DNA of 5,941 nucleotides, taken from an uncultured Hyphomicrobiales bacterium (GTDB taxonomy: Bacteria > Pseudomonadota > Alphaproteobacteria > Rhizobiales > Beijerinckiaceae). The notes below the pieces were generated by a model, which did not search any database, had not been told where the DNA came from, and saw nothing but the letters and a program-made list of their open reading frames with translations. The stretch spans positions 1 to 5,941 of the forward strand of contig CAIWVR010000542.1 in NCBI GenBank assembly GCA_903916165.1. Direction: 5' to 3'. Shown here piece by piece: positions 1 to 5,883 of this stretch (positions are counted from its first letter, which is position 1; every line of letters begins with the position of its first letter). The translations under genes were made by a program, and so were the position numbers.

Positions 1-619
1 GAACCTTCTGGCGCTCAATGCCGGCGTCGAAGCCGCCAGGGCGGGAGATGCCGGTCGCGGCTTCGCCGTGGTCGCCTCCGAAGTTCGCGCTCTGGCACAG
101 CGCTCTGCCGAGGCTGCAAAGGAAATCAAGACGCTGATTTCGGCATCGGCGACACAGGTCACCAATGGCGTCAAACTGGTTCATGAGACCGGAAGCGCGC
201 TGCATCTCATCGTCAAGGAAGTCGCCGACATCCGCGAAGCCGTGACCGCAATTGCCGCCGGCGCGACCGAACAGGCCACCGGCCTGCAGGAAATCAACAA
301 TGCCGTCGGACAGATGGATCAGATCACGCAGCAGAATGCTGCAATGGTCGAAGAATCGGCCGCATCGAGCCATACGCTGGCAAAAGAGGCCGACAAGCTC
401 AACGCCAATGTCGCCCGCTTCGAGACCGGCGTCACGCGCGCCGCCCCCACGACGGCCCGCCCTGGCAACAGCCGTGCGCCGAAAGCCGCACGCGCTCCGC
501 TGCGGAAGCCGGCCATCGACGCAAGCCGCACGCAAGAACCAATGCGCATGGTGGCGAACGGAGGCTTCGCTGCAGCAGCGATGCCCAGCGGCCGCGCCGA
601 GTCCTGGGAAGAGTTTTGA
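1..619 (+). CDS. Methyl-accepting chemotaxis protein, C-terminal 205 residues (5' truncated by the window edge)
   Basis: This is the cytoplasmic signalling end of a chemoreceptor, which controls CheA activity in the array. The frame is already open at base 2. It starts inside the hairpin tip ([16 protein letters not shown], then [12 protein letters not shown]), the most conserved part of the family, where CheA and CheW dock. The descending helix follows. It carries the [13 protein letters not shown] segment, which matches the C-terminal methylation region of enteric Tsr and Tar. From about fragment residue 142 the coiled coil gives way to a tail of roughly 58 residues rich in Ala, Pro, Arg and Thr, ending in SWEEF. 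The sensor domain lies upstream, so I cannot tell whether this is a membrane receptor or a soluble IcpA-like one, as heads the S. meliloti che operon. The stop at 617-619 overlaps the Shine-Dalgarno of the next gene. Family assignment is certain; ligand and subtype are unknown. Confidence 0.97.
   Translation, partial: NLLALNAGVEAARAGDAGRGFAVVASEVRALAQRSAEAAKEIKTLISASATQVTNGVKLVHETGSALHLIVKEVADIREAVTAIAAGATEQATGLQEINNAVGQMDQITQQNAAMVEESAASSHTLAKEADKLNANVARFETGVTRAAPTTARPGNSRAPKAARAPLRKPAIDASRTQEPMRMVANGGFAAAAMPSGRAESWEEF
350..355 (+). other. Candidate receptor methylation site (Glu-Glu pair)
   Basis: These two codons encode adjacent glutamates (fragment residues 117-118) within [10 protein letters not shown]. 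The segment fits the receptor methylation consensus of two small residues, two of any kind, a Glu/Gln pair, two of any kind and two small residues. It aligns with the Tsr segment that contains the C-terminal methylated glutamate. CheR and CheB, encoded downstream, would act here. The site is inferred from the motif only; other sites on the ascending helix lie outside the window. Confidence 0.6.
602..616 (+). other. C-terminal pentapeptide SWEEF, probable CheR/CheB tether
   Basis: The last five residues of the receptor are Ser-Trp-Glu-Glu-Phe. They match the x-W-x-x-F form of the pentapeptide (NWETF in enteric Tsr and Tar) that binds the beta-subdomain of CheR and, more weakly, CheB. It sits at the very C-terminus after a flexible Ala/Pro-rich linker of about 58 residues, the usual arrangement for a tether. 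Serine in the first position differs from the more common Asn or Asp. Binding is inferred. Confidence 0.75.
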
Positions 620-624
620 GGAGG
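618..624 (+). promoter_or_regulatory. Ribosome binding site of cheS, overlapping the mcp stop
   Basis: GAGGAGG is a near-perfect Shine-Dalgarno sequence ending four bases before the ATG at 629. It overlaps the mcp stop codon (617-619), so ribosomes finishing mcp clear the site where cheS translation starts. It also fixes the cheS start. Confidence 0.8.
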
Positions 625-628
625 GATC

Positions 629-928
629 ATGTCAAAGAATCTGGCCAGGCAGGACATTCTGAAACTGCCCGAGATCCTCGACATCACGGAAGCAACGCCG
701 CTCGCCGGAGAGCTTTTGAGGCTCCGGGGAACCGAGATCCGGATCGATGCAAGCCACGTTCGCAAGCTCGGAGGTCAATGCCTGCAGGTTCTCCTTTGCG
801 CCAATGCAACGGCCATGCAGGACGGCGTTCATTTCGAGATGCTGCATCCCTCCGAAGACTTCATGCAATCCATTACCGCCTATGGTCTCGACTTTTCGCA
901 CTTCAGCTCGCAGGAGCAAGCAATATGA
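629..928 (+). CDS. cheS: STAS-like chemotaxis protein, probable CheS
   Basis: A 99-residue protein with no signal peptide or membrane segment. Its pattern of short beta strands and helices, with the block IDASHVRKLGGQCLQVLL (residues 39-56), resembles the small STAS_2 fold. S. meliloti CheS has 97 residues and sits at the same place in the che operon. It is known to bind CheA next to and overlapping the P2 region, to strengthen CheY1 binding to CheA and to speed CheY1-P dephosphorylation. The same role is inferred here from size, position and fold. Where phosphorylatable STAS proteins have Asp-Ser, this one has Gly48-Gly49, so control by serine phosphorylation looks unlikely. The start is fixed by the strong GAGGAGG at 618-624. 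The stop codon overlaps the cheY1 start as ATGA, which suggests translational coupling. CDS certain; cheS identity likely; STAS assignment moderate. Confidence 0.82.
   Translation: MSKNLARQDILKLPEILDITEATPLAGELLRLRGTEIRIDASHVRKLGGQCLQVLLCANATAMQDGVHFEMLHPSEDFMQSITAYGLDFSHFSSQEQAI
912..916 (+). promoter_or_regulatory. Ribosome binding site of cheY1, inside the end of cheS
   Basis: AGGAG lies eight bases before the ATG at 925, within the last codons of cheS. It supports the short CheY start over the in-frame extension that reaches back to 616 and would overlap all of cheS. Confidence 0.75.
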
Positions 929-1290
929 AAAAGATGATTTTGACAGTCGACGACTCCCGCACGATGCGGGAAATGCTGAAGGCGACACTGCTGGGCGCTG
1001 GCTACGAGGTCCTGCAGGCCGAAGACGGCGTTCATGGCCTTGAGGTTCTCGCCGGTTCCAATCCCGATGTCATTCTGACCGACATCAACATGCCCCGCAT
1101 GGACGGGTTTGGTTTCATCGAAGGCGTGCGCAAGGACCAGCGCTACCGCTCTGTTCCCATTCTTGTGCTCACCACGGAAGGCGAGACCGAGAAGAAGGAT
1201 CGTGCACGGCGCGCCGGCGCGACCGGCTGGATCGTCAAGCCTTTCGATCCTGAAAAGCTGATCAACGCCATTCGCCGCCTCGCTGCCTGA
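925..1290 (+). CDS. cheY1: Chemotaxis response regulator CheY (CheY1)
   Basis: A stand-alone receiver domain of 121 residues, the full usual length of CheY, with no output domain. All active-site residues are visible: the acidic pair Asp9-Asp10, phospho-acceptor Asp53 in LTDINMP, Thr83 in VLTTEG, and Lys105 in GWIVKPF. The usual switch aromatic (Tyr106 in enteric CheY) is Trp102 here, a form I recall as common in alphaproteobacterial CheYs. CheA-P phosphorylates it on Asp53. Its place directly after cheS and before cheA matches S. meliloti CheY1, the phosphate sink that drains phosphoryl groups returned to CheA from CheY2-P, so a sink role rather than motor binding is inferred. The start is set by the ATGA overlap with cheS and the AGGAG at 912-916. 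Function as a CheY is certain; the sink role is by analogy. Confidence 0.95.
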   Translation: MKKMILTVDDSRTMREMLKATLLGAGYEVLQAEDGVHGLEVLAGSNPDVILTDINMPRMDGFGFIEGVRKDQRYRSVPILVLTTEGETEKKDRARRAGATGWIVKPFDPEKLINAIRRLAA

Positions 1291-1298
1291 AAATTTTT

Positions 1299-1307
1299 GG
1301 AAAGGGA
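1299..1307 (+). promoter_or_regulatory. Ribosome binding site of cheA
   Basis: GGAAAGGGA is purine-rich and ends five bases before the ATG at 1313. It lies in the 22-base gap between cheY1 and cheA, the largest gap in the window. The A/T run AAAATTTTT just before it (1290-1298) could keep the site unstructured. Confidence 0.65.
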
Positions 1308-1312
1308 CAGCC

Positions 1313-3469
1313 ATGGATACGATGGCAGCCATCAAGCAGACGTTCTTCCAGGAGTGCGAAGAACAGCTGGTTGAACTTGAAAGTGGATTGCTCGCGCTCG
1401 ACAATGGAACCAGCGAGCCCGACACGATCAATGCCGTGTTCCGAGCCGTCCATTCGATCAAGGGCGGTGCCGGAGCTTTCGGACTTGAGCAACTGGTTCG
1501 TTTCGCACATACGTTCGAGACGTCGCTCGACCTTGTGCGCAGCGGCAAGGTCAATGCCACGCGCAGCATCCTGAAGACCATGCTGACGGCAGCCGACACG
1601 CTCGCCGATCTTGTCCGCAGCGCCCGCGAAGGCACCCATGCGGATGATGCAGAAATCACGCGCATGGTGCAGCAGCTCGAAGCAGCCTGCGGCCCTGCTG
1701 CGCCAGAGGCACCGGTCGCTGCTGTCGAGGATGATCCCGACTTCACGCCAATTCAGGTTTCTCTGGACGATCTGTTTTCCGGCCCGGGTGGCGAGAGGCA
1801 AGGCTTCAATGTGCGGTTCGAACCCAAGACCGGGTTCTATGCACGCGCCAACGAGCCGCTCATTCTTCTGCGCGATCTCGCGCGGCTGGGCGAGACGAAG
1901 GTGACCTGCGACCTGGCGCGCCTGCCGACTTTGGCCGAGCTTGATCCGGAAGGTGCCTATCTCGCCTGGAATGTCGTTCTCGACACGGAAGCAACAGAAA
2001 GCGCGATTCGAGACATTTTCGAATTTGTCGAATTTGATTGCGACATTTCGGTCGAAGCGATCCAGAGCGAGTCTGCTTTCGACGACGATGCCTATGCCAA
2101 GCTGCTGTCCCTCGCCGCCGGCGATGCGCAGACGGCCCTGCCGGAGCCGGTTGAACCCATCCTGCAGAAACTGGCGGCAGAGGTGCAAAGCCGGAATGAA
2201 GAGGCGGCCGCGCGCAAGGGCGAATCGAGCAAGGGCTTCAACACGGCCGGCGCCACCATTCGCGTTGACCTCGACCGCGTGGAACGGCTGATCGATCTTG
2301 TCGGCGAACTCGTCATCAACCAGGCGATGCTGTCGCAGCGCGTTGCGGAAGCCAGGATCGCGCGCTCATCGGCGCTGGCAATGGGTCTTGATGATCTCGA
2401 ACAGCTCTCGCGCGAAATCCAGGACAGCGTGATGGCCATTCGCGCACAGCCGGTGAAACCGATCTTCCAGCGCATGTCACGCGTCGTGCGTGAAGCCGCC
2501 GACATGACCGGAAAATCCGTCACCCTGCACTGTGATGGCGAGTCCACCGAAGTCGACAAGACCGTGATCGAGCGCCTGACCGATCCGCTCACGCACATGA
2601 TCCGCAATGCCATCGATCATGGCATCGAGAAGCCCGAGGTCCGGCTGGCCGCAGGCAAGCCCGAGACCGGCCACATCAGGCTTGCGGCCATGCATCGCTC
2701 GGGACGCGTGGTGATCGAAATTTCGGATGACGGCGGCGGCATCAATCGCGAGCGCGTCAAGGCTGCGGCCATCTCCAAGGGCCTGATCGAACCCGATCTG
2801 CAAATGAGCGACGAGGACATCGACAATCTGATCTTCCTGCCAGGCTTCTCGACGGCTTCAACCGTCACCGACATGTCGGGACGCGGCGTTGGCATGGATG
2901 TCGTCAAGCGCTCCATCCAGGCGCTCGGCGGACGCATCACGATCTCCTCGACGCCCGGCAAGGGTTCGGCCTTCGTGATGAGCCTGCCACTGACACTTGC
3001 AGTGCTCGACGGCATGATTGTCAGCGTGGCGGAGGAAACGCTCATCGTGCCCCTGACAGCAATTGTCGAGACCTTGAAACCCTCGGTGACCGACATTTTC
3101 CACATGGGCGGCGACAGCCGGGTCATCCGCATTCGCGACCATTTCGTGCCGCTGATCGATATCGGCCACGTGCTCGGCTACCGGCAGGAAATTGCCGACC
3201 CGTCGAATTGCGTGATCGTCCTGATCGATCTGGAAGGCCAGGCGCGGCGCGCCCTGCTCGTCGATGCGATCCAGGGTCAGCGGCAAGTCGTCATCAAGAG
3301 CCTCGAGGCCAACTACCGCCGTGTCGACAGCATTGCCGCCGCGACGATCCTGGGCGACGGCCGTGTCGCGCTGATCCTCGACGTCGACGCTGTGGTCGAA
3401 AATGCCGACAGCAAATCCAGCCCGCCGATCCATGAAACAGCAGATCCCGAACTCGAAAGCGTGGAGTGA
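1313..3469 (+). CDS. cheA: Chemotaxis sensor histidine kinase CheA
   Basis: The 718-residue cytoplasmic kinase of the array. It autophosphorylates in response to receptors and passes phosphate to the CheYs and CheB. P1 (about 1-125) carries phospho-acceptor His47 in AVHSIKGGAGAFG. P2 (about 146-250) has the LLRDLARLGE and AWNVVLDTEA pattern of a response-regulator docking domain. A variable, charged linker runs from about 251 to 312. P3 dimerisation helices begin with RVERLIDLVGELVINQ (322-337). P4 (about 380-560) is an intact ATPase: N box HMIRNAIDHG (428-437), G1 DDGGGI (472-477), F box LPGFST (509-514), G2 GRGVGMDV (523-530), G3 GKGSAF (549-554). P5 (about 561-697) is a CheW-like receptor-coupling domain. 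There is no fused receiver. The start is supported by GGAAAGGGA at 1299-1307. If the S. meliloti model holds, CheS binds at or near P2. No key residue is missing. Confidence 0.98.
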   Translation: MDTMAAIKQTFFQECEEQLVELESGLLALDNGTSEPDTINAVFRAVHSIKGGAGAFGLEQLVRFAHTFETSLDLVRSGKVNATRSILKTMLTAADTLADLVRSAREGTHADDAEITRMVQQLEAACGPAAPEAPVAAVEDDPDFTPIQVSLDDLFSGPGGERQGFNVRFEPKTGFYARANEPLILLRDLARLGETKVTCDLARLPTLAELDPEGAYLAWNVVLDTEATESAIRDIFEFVEFDCDISVEAIQSESAFDDDAYAKLLSLAAGDAQTALPEPVEPILQKLAAEVQSRNEEAAARKGESSKGFNTAGATIRVDLDRVERLIDLVGELVINQAMLSQRVAEARIARSSALAMGLDDLEQLSREIQDSVMAIRAQPVKPIFQRMSRVVREAADMTGKSVTLHCDGESTEVDKTVIERLTDPLTHMIRNAIDHGIEKPEVRLAAGKPETGHIRLAAMHRSGRVVIEISDDGGGINRERVKAAAISKGLIEPDLQMSDEDIDNLIFLPGFSTASTVTDMSGRGVGMDVVKRSIQALGGRITISSTPGKGSAFVMSLPLTLAVLDGMIVSVAEETLIVPLTAIVETLKPSVTDIFHMGGDSRVIRIRDHFVPLIDIGHVLGYRQEIADPSNCVIVLIDLEGQARRALLVDAIQGQRQVVIKSLEANYRRVDSIAAATILGDGRVALILDVDAVVENADSKSSPPIHETADPELESVE
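2019..2036 (+). repeat. Tandem 9-base repeat TCGAATTTG x2 within cheA
   Basis: Two exact, adjacent copies of TCGAATTTG lie inside cheA and encode part of FEFVEF (residues 236-241) at the end of P2. The surrounding line is unusually A+T-rich for this window: 26 G/C of 60 at 1981-2040 by hand count. The repeat keeps the frame. Phe-Glu-rich sequence is normal at this point of P2, so it may be a chance result of coding. Confidence 0.6.
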
Positions 3470-3475
3470 CATCAC

Positions 3476-3937
3476 ATGTACGAGAAACCCGAAAGCTCCT
3501 CGACCCGCGAACTGATCGCCTTCCGTATCGACGGCCGCGAGTTCTGCGTCGACATCATGCAGGTACGCGACATTCGCGGCTGGACTCCGGCGACGCCGCT
3601 GCCGCATTCACCCGCTTACGTGCGCGGCGTGATCAACCTGCGCGGCGCGGTGCTGCCCGTGATCGACATGGCGACGCGGCTCGGCTGCAAGCCGACCGAG
3701 CCGAGCGTGCGCCACGTCATCATGGTCACGCAGGTCGAGAACCAGATCATCGGCCTTCTGGTCGATGCCGTGTCCGACATTCTGACCGTCACGGAGGCCG
3801 ACATCCAGCCGACGCCGGATGTCGCCTCGGAACTCGCCAAGACCTTCGTGCGCGGCGTGCTCGCGATCGACGGTCGCATGATCAGCCTGATTGCGCTCGA
3901 TCATGTCCTGCCCACTCAAGAACCGATGGCGGCATGA
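3476..3937 (+). CDS. cheW: Chemotaxis coupling protein CheW
   Basis: A 153-residue adaptor linking the receptor tip to the P5 domain of CheA in the array. It is a single CheW domain of normal length. Visible landmarks are IAFRIDGREFCVDIMQVRDI (14-33), the core YVRGVINLRGAVLPVIDM (48-65) with the NLRG turn whose arginine (Arg56) is important for receptor coupling in enteric CheW, and GLLVDAVSDIL (93-103). The start ATG lies six bases after the cheA stop; GGAG at 3463-3466, inside the cheA end, serves as ribosome binding site with nine-base spacing. The stop overlaps the cheR start as ATGA. The closeness to cheA suggests matched expression of the two core array proteins. Assignment is firm. Confidence 0.97.
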   Translation: MYEKPESSSTRELIAFRIDGREFCVDIMQVRDIRGWTPATPLPHSPAYVRGVINLRGAVLPVIDMATRLGCKPTEPSVRHVIMVTQVENQIIGLLVDAVSDILTVTEADIQPTPDVASELAKTFVRGVLAIDGRMISLIALDHVLPTQEPMAA

Positions 3938-4824
3938 CCTCGCTCAGCGCCAAGCCCAATGGAAGCGATTCGCACACGCTTGTGCCAGGTGAATTTCGCC
4001 TGACGTCCGAAGATTTCAGGGCGATCGCGCAGGCGATTTATTCCGACGCGGGCATTCACATGCCCGAGTCGAAAGCGACGCTTGTCTATTCGCGGCTGGC
4101 GCGGCGCCTGCGCGCACTCGGTCTGGAATCGTTCAAGGCCTATTGTGACCTGATCCGCTCCGACGAGGGCTTGGACGAGCGCCAGAAAATGCTGGCCGCC
4201 CTGACCACCAATGTGACGCGCTTCTTCCGCGAGTCGCATCATTTCGATCATCTGCGCGACAAGGCATTGCCAGTCCTGCTGGCGCGTGCTGCGAGTGGTG
4301 AATGCGTGCGCATCTGGTCGGCGGGCTGCTCGAACGGACAGGAAGCCTACACAATGGCGCTCGTGATCCTGACGCTTGCGCCCAAGGCCGCTGAGCTCGA
4401 CCTGCGCATCCTCGCCAGCGATATCGATCCCAATGTCGTCGCAGAAGGCCGTATCGGCCGCTACGAAGACGGCGCACTCGCAGATGTCACGCCCGATCTT
4501 CGCCGTCGCTACTTCACGCGCACAACCGAGGGCGGTCGCGAGCTGAACGAGGTCAGCGAGGACATGAAGCGGATCGTGAGCTTTCGCGAACTCAACCTGT
4601 TCGCGCCGTGGCCGATGAAGAAGAAATTCGATCTCATCTTCTGCCGCAACGTCGCAATCTATTTCGACCAGGATCACCAAGCCAGCCTCTGGCAGCGTTT
4701 CGCTTCGGCGCTGACGCCCGGCGGTTTTCTCTACATCGGTCATTCAGAACGCTTGTCTGGACCAGCAACGGAAGTCTTCAGCAATGACGGGATTACAACC
4801 TGGCGCCTCGAGGCGGGTCGCTGA
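3934..4824 (+). CDS. cheR: Chemoreceptor glutamate methyltransferase CheR
   Basis: A 296-residue enzyme that transfers methyl groups from S-adenosylmethionine to receptor glutamates during adaptation. The helical N-terminal domain (about 22-105) ends in LTTNVTRFFRES. The catalytic domain follows: SAM-binding loop WSAGCSNGQEAYTMA (128-142), ASDID (161-165), LNLF (220-223) and FDLIFCRNVAIYFD (232-245). Residues 192-217 form the small beta-subdomain. Its spacing equals that of the pentapeptide-dependent Salmonella enzyme as I recall it, fitting the SWEEF tail on the receptor at 602-616. The frame stays open upstream to 3466, but that extension lies wholly within cheW and lacks CheR similarity. 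The family begins after this ATG, which overlaps the cheW stop as ATGA. No clear Shine-Dalgarno precedes it, so initiation probably depends on coupling to cheW. Confidence 0.97.
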   Translation: MTSLSAKPNGSDSHTLVPGEFRLTSEDFRAIAQAIYSDAGIHMPESKATLVYSRLARRLRALGLESFKAYCDLIRSDEGLDERQKMLAALTTNVTRFFRESHHFDHLRDKALPVLLARAASGECVRIWSAGCSNGQEAYTMALVILTLAPKAAELDLRILASDIDPNVVAEGRIGRYEDGALADVTPDLRRRYFTRTTEGGRELNEVSEDMKRIVSFRELNLFAPWPMKKKFDLIFCRNVAIYFDQDHQASLWQRFASALTPGGFLYIGHSERLSGPATEVFSNDGITTWRLEAGR

Positions 4825-4825
4825 C

Positions 4826-5872
4826 ATGGACACGCAACGCTATCGCGTCCTGATCGTCGATGATTCGCCCACCATGCAAATGGTGCTCACGCAGATCCTG
4901 GCGCAGGATCCGCAGCTTGAGGTCGTCGGCACGGCGCTCGATCCCCACCAGGCGCGCGCGGCGATCAAGGAACTCGACCCCGACGTCATCACGCTCGACG
5001 TCGAAATGCCCAACATGAACGGGCTGGATTTCCTGGAACGCCTGATGCGGCTTCGCCCGATGCCGGTCGTCATGGTGTCCAGCCTCACGCTGCGCGGCGC
5101 CGAGACCTCCTTGCGCGCGCTTGAGCTGGGCGCCTTCGAGTGCGTCGGCAAGCCCGCGCTCAACGATCCGCAGGCGGCGGAAGATCTCTGCGGCGTCATC
5201 CGCGTGGCCGCGCGGCGCAAGCGGAACATGCGCCCGCCTGCCGCAGCAGCACCGGCACACCTGCGCAAGGTGGCGCTGACATGCGATCCTGCCGAGGACC
5301 GGCTGATCGCCATCGGCGCGTCGACAGGTGGCGTCGAGGCCCTGATCTCCGTGCTGGACTCGTTTCCCGAGCGCTGCCCGCCCACCGTCATCACGCAGCA
5401 CATGCCGGCGCTGTTCACCAAGCCCTTCGCGGCGCGGCTGGATCGCCTGTGCGCCCCGCGCGTGCAGGAAGCCTGGCACGGCGCGCCCGTCGAACCGGGA
5501 ACCATTTATGTCGCGCCCGGCGGCAAGGCGCATCTCACGGTGCGCGGCAAGCCTGGCGCATTGCGCTGCCATCTTGTCGAGAGCGAATTGGTGAACGGGC
5601 ATCGGCCATCCGTGGACGTTCTGTTTTCTTCGGTGGCGGCCGCGACGGGCGCGCATTCCGCAGGCATCATCCTGACCGGCATGGGCCAGGACGGTGCCAG
5701 GGGGCTGCTCGCAATGCGCCAGAGCGGCGCCATCACGCTCGGACAGTCCGAAGACAGCTGCGTGGTCTATGGCATGCCGAAAGTCGCCTTCACCATCGGT
5801 GCCGTGCAGAAACAATCTTCATTGCAGAACATCGCCGGCGACCTGTTCGCGGCGCTCAAAGAGACCCGGTAA
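4826..5872 (+). CDS. cheB: Chemotaxis response regulator protein-glutamate methylesterase CheB
   Basis: A 348-residue enzyme that removes receptor methyl esters and deamidates receptor glutamines, activated when CheA phosphorylates its receiver. The receiver (about 6-125) shows Asp12-Asp13, phospho-acceptor Asp58 in TLDVEMPNMNG, Ser85-Ser86 and Lys109 in VGKP. An Ala/Pro/Arg-rich linker (about 126-157) leads to the methylesterase domain (about 158-345). Its catalytic triad is Ser166 in GASTGG, His192 in QHMP and Asp289 in GMGQDGA. Length and layout match enteric CheB closely. An in-frame ATG at 4784 is possible, but it would add 14 residues of unrelated sequence overlapping cheR. The ATG at 4826, one base after the cheR stop, begins right at the receiver. 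Upstream GAGG (4810-4813) is a weak ribosome site, so coupling to cheR is likely. It opposes CheR in adaptation. Assignment is firm. Confidence 0.97.
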   Translation: MDTQRYRVLIVDDSPTMQMVLTQILAQDPQLEVVGTALDPHQARAAIKELDPDVITLDVEMPNMNGLDFLERLMRLRPMPVVMVSSLTLRGAETSLRALELGAFECVGKPALNDPQAAEDLCGVIRVAARRKRNMRPPAAAAPAHLRKVALTCDPAEDRLIAIGASTGGVEALISVLDSFPERCPPTVITQHMPALFTKPFAARLDRLCAPRVQEAWHGAPVEPGTIYVAPGGKAHLTVRGKPGALRCHLVESELVNGHRPSVDVLFSSVAAATGAHSAGIILTGMGQDGARGLLAMRQSGAITLGQSEDSCVVYGMPKVAFTIGAVQKQSSLQNIAGDLFAALKETR

Positions 5873-5876
5873 GGAG
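5871..5876 (+). promoter_or_regulatory. Ribosome binding site of cheY2
   Basis: AAGGAG overlaps the last two bases of the cheB stop (5870-5872) and lies seven bases before the ATG at 5884. This strong, well-spaced site fixes the start of the next gene. Confidence 0.8.
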
Positions 5877-5883
5877 CAAACGA

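Noticed and set aside
616..924. In-frame upstream extension of cheY1 covering all of cheS
   Set aside because: The added residues are out-of-frame cheS. The ATG at 925, with AGGAG eight bases upstream, begins exactly at the receiver domain.
1290..1312. A/T-rich stretch AAAATTTTT between cheY1 and cheA as a possible terminator or promoter
   Set aside because: No G+C stem precedes the T run, and no -35/-10 pair is evident. It is more simply part of the cheA translation start region.
880..1746. Open frame on the - strand, 288 codons, opposite cheY1 and cheA
   Set aside because: A low-complexity Ser/Ala-rich product that spans two real genes antisense. Not supported.
1262..2188. Open frame on the - strand, 308 codons, opposite the first part of cheA
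   Set aside because: No family features, and it lies antisense to the conserved P1 and P2 domains. It is a composition shadow.
3466..3933. In-frame upstream extension of cheR through the whole of cheW, giving a possible 452-residue protein
   Set aside because: The extra sequence is Arg-rich out-of-frame cheW with no similarity to CheR. The ATG at 3934, overlapping the cheW stop, gives a normal-length CheR.
3916..4743. Open frame on the - strand, 275 codons, opposite cheR
   Set aside because: No motif or plausible domain; fully antisense to an intact methyltransferase gene.
4793..5815. Long open frame on the - strand, 340 codons, opposite cheB
   Set aside because: Its protein is rich in His, Arg, Gly and Ala with no recognisable domain, as expected opposite a G+C-rich gene. 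The + strand carries an unmistakable CheB with all catalytic residues.
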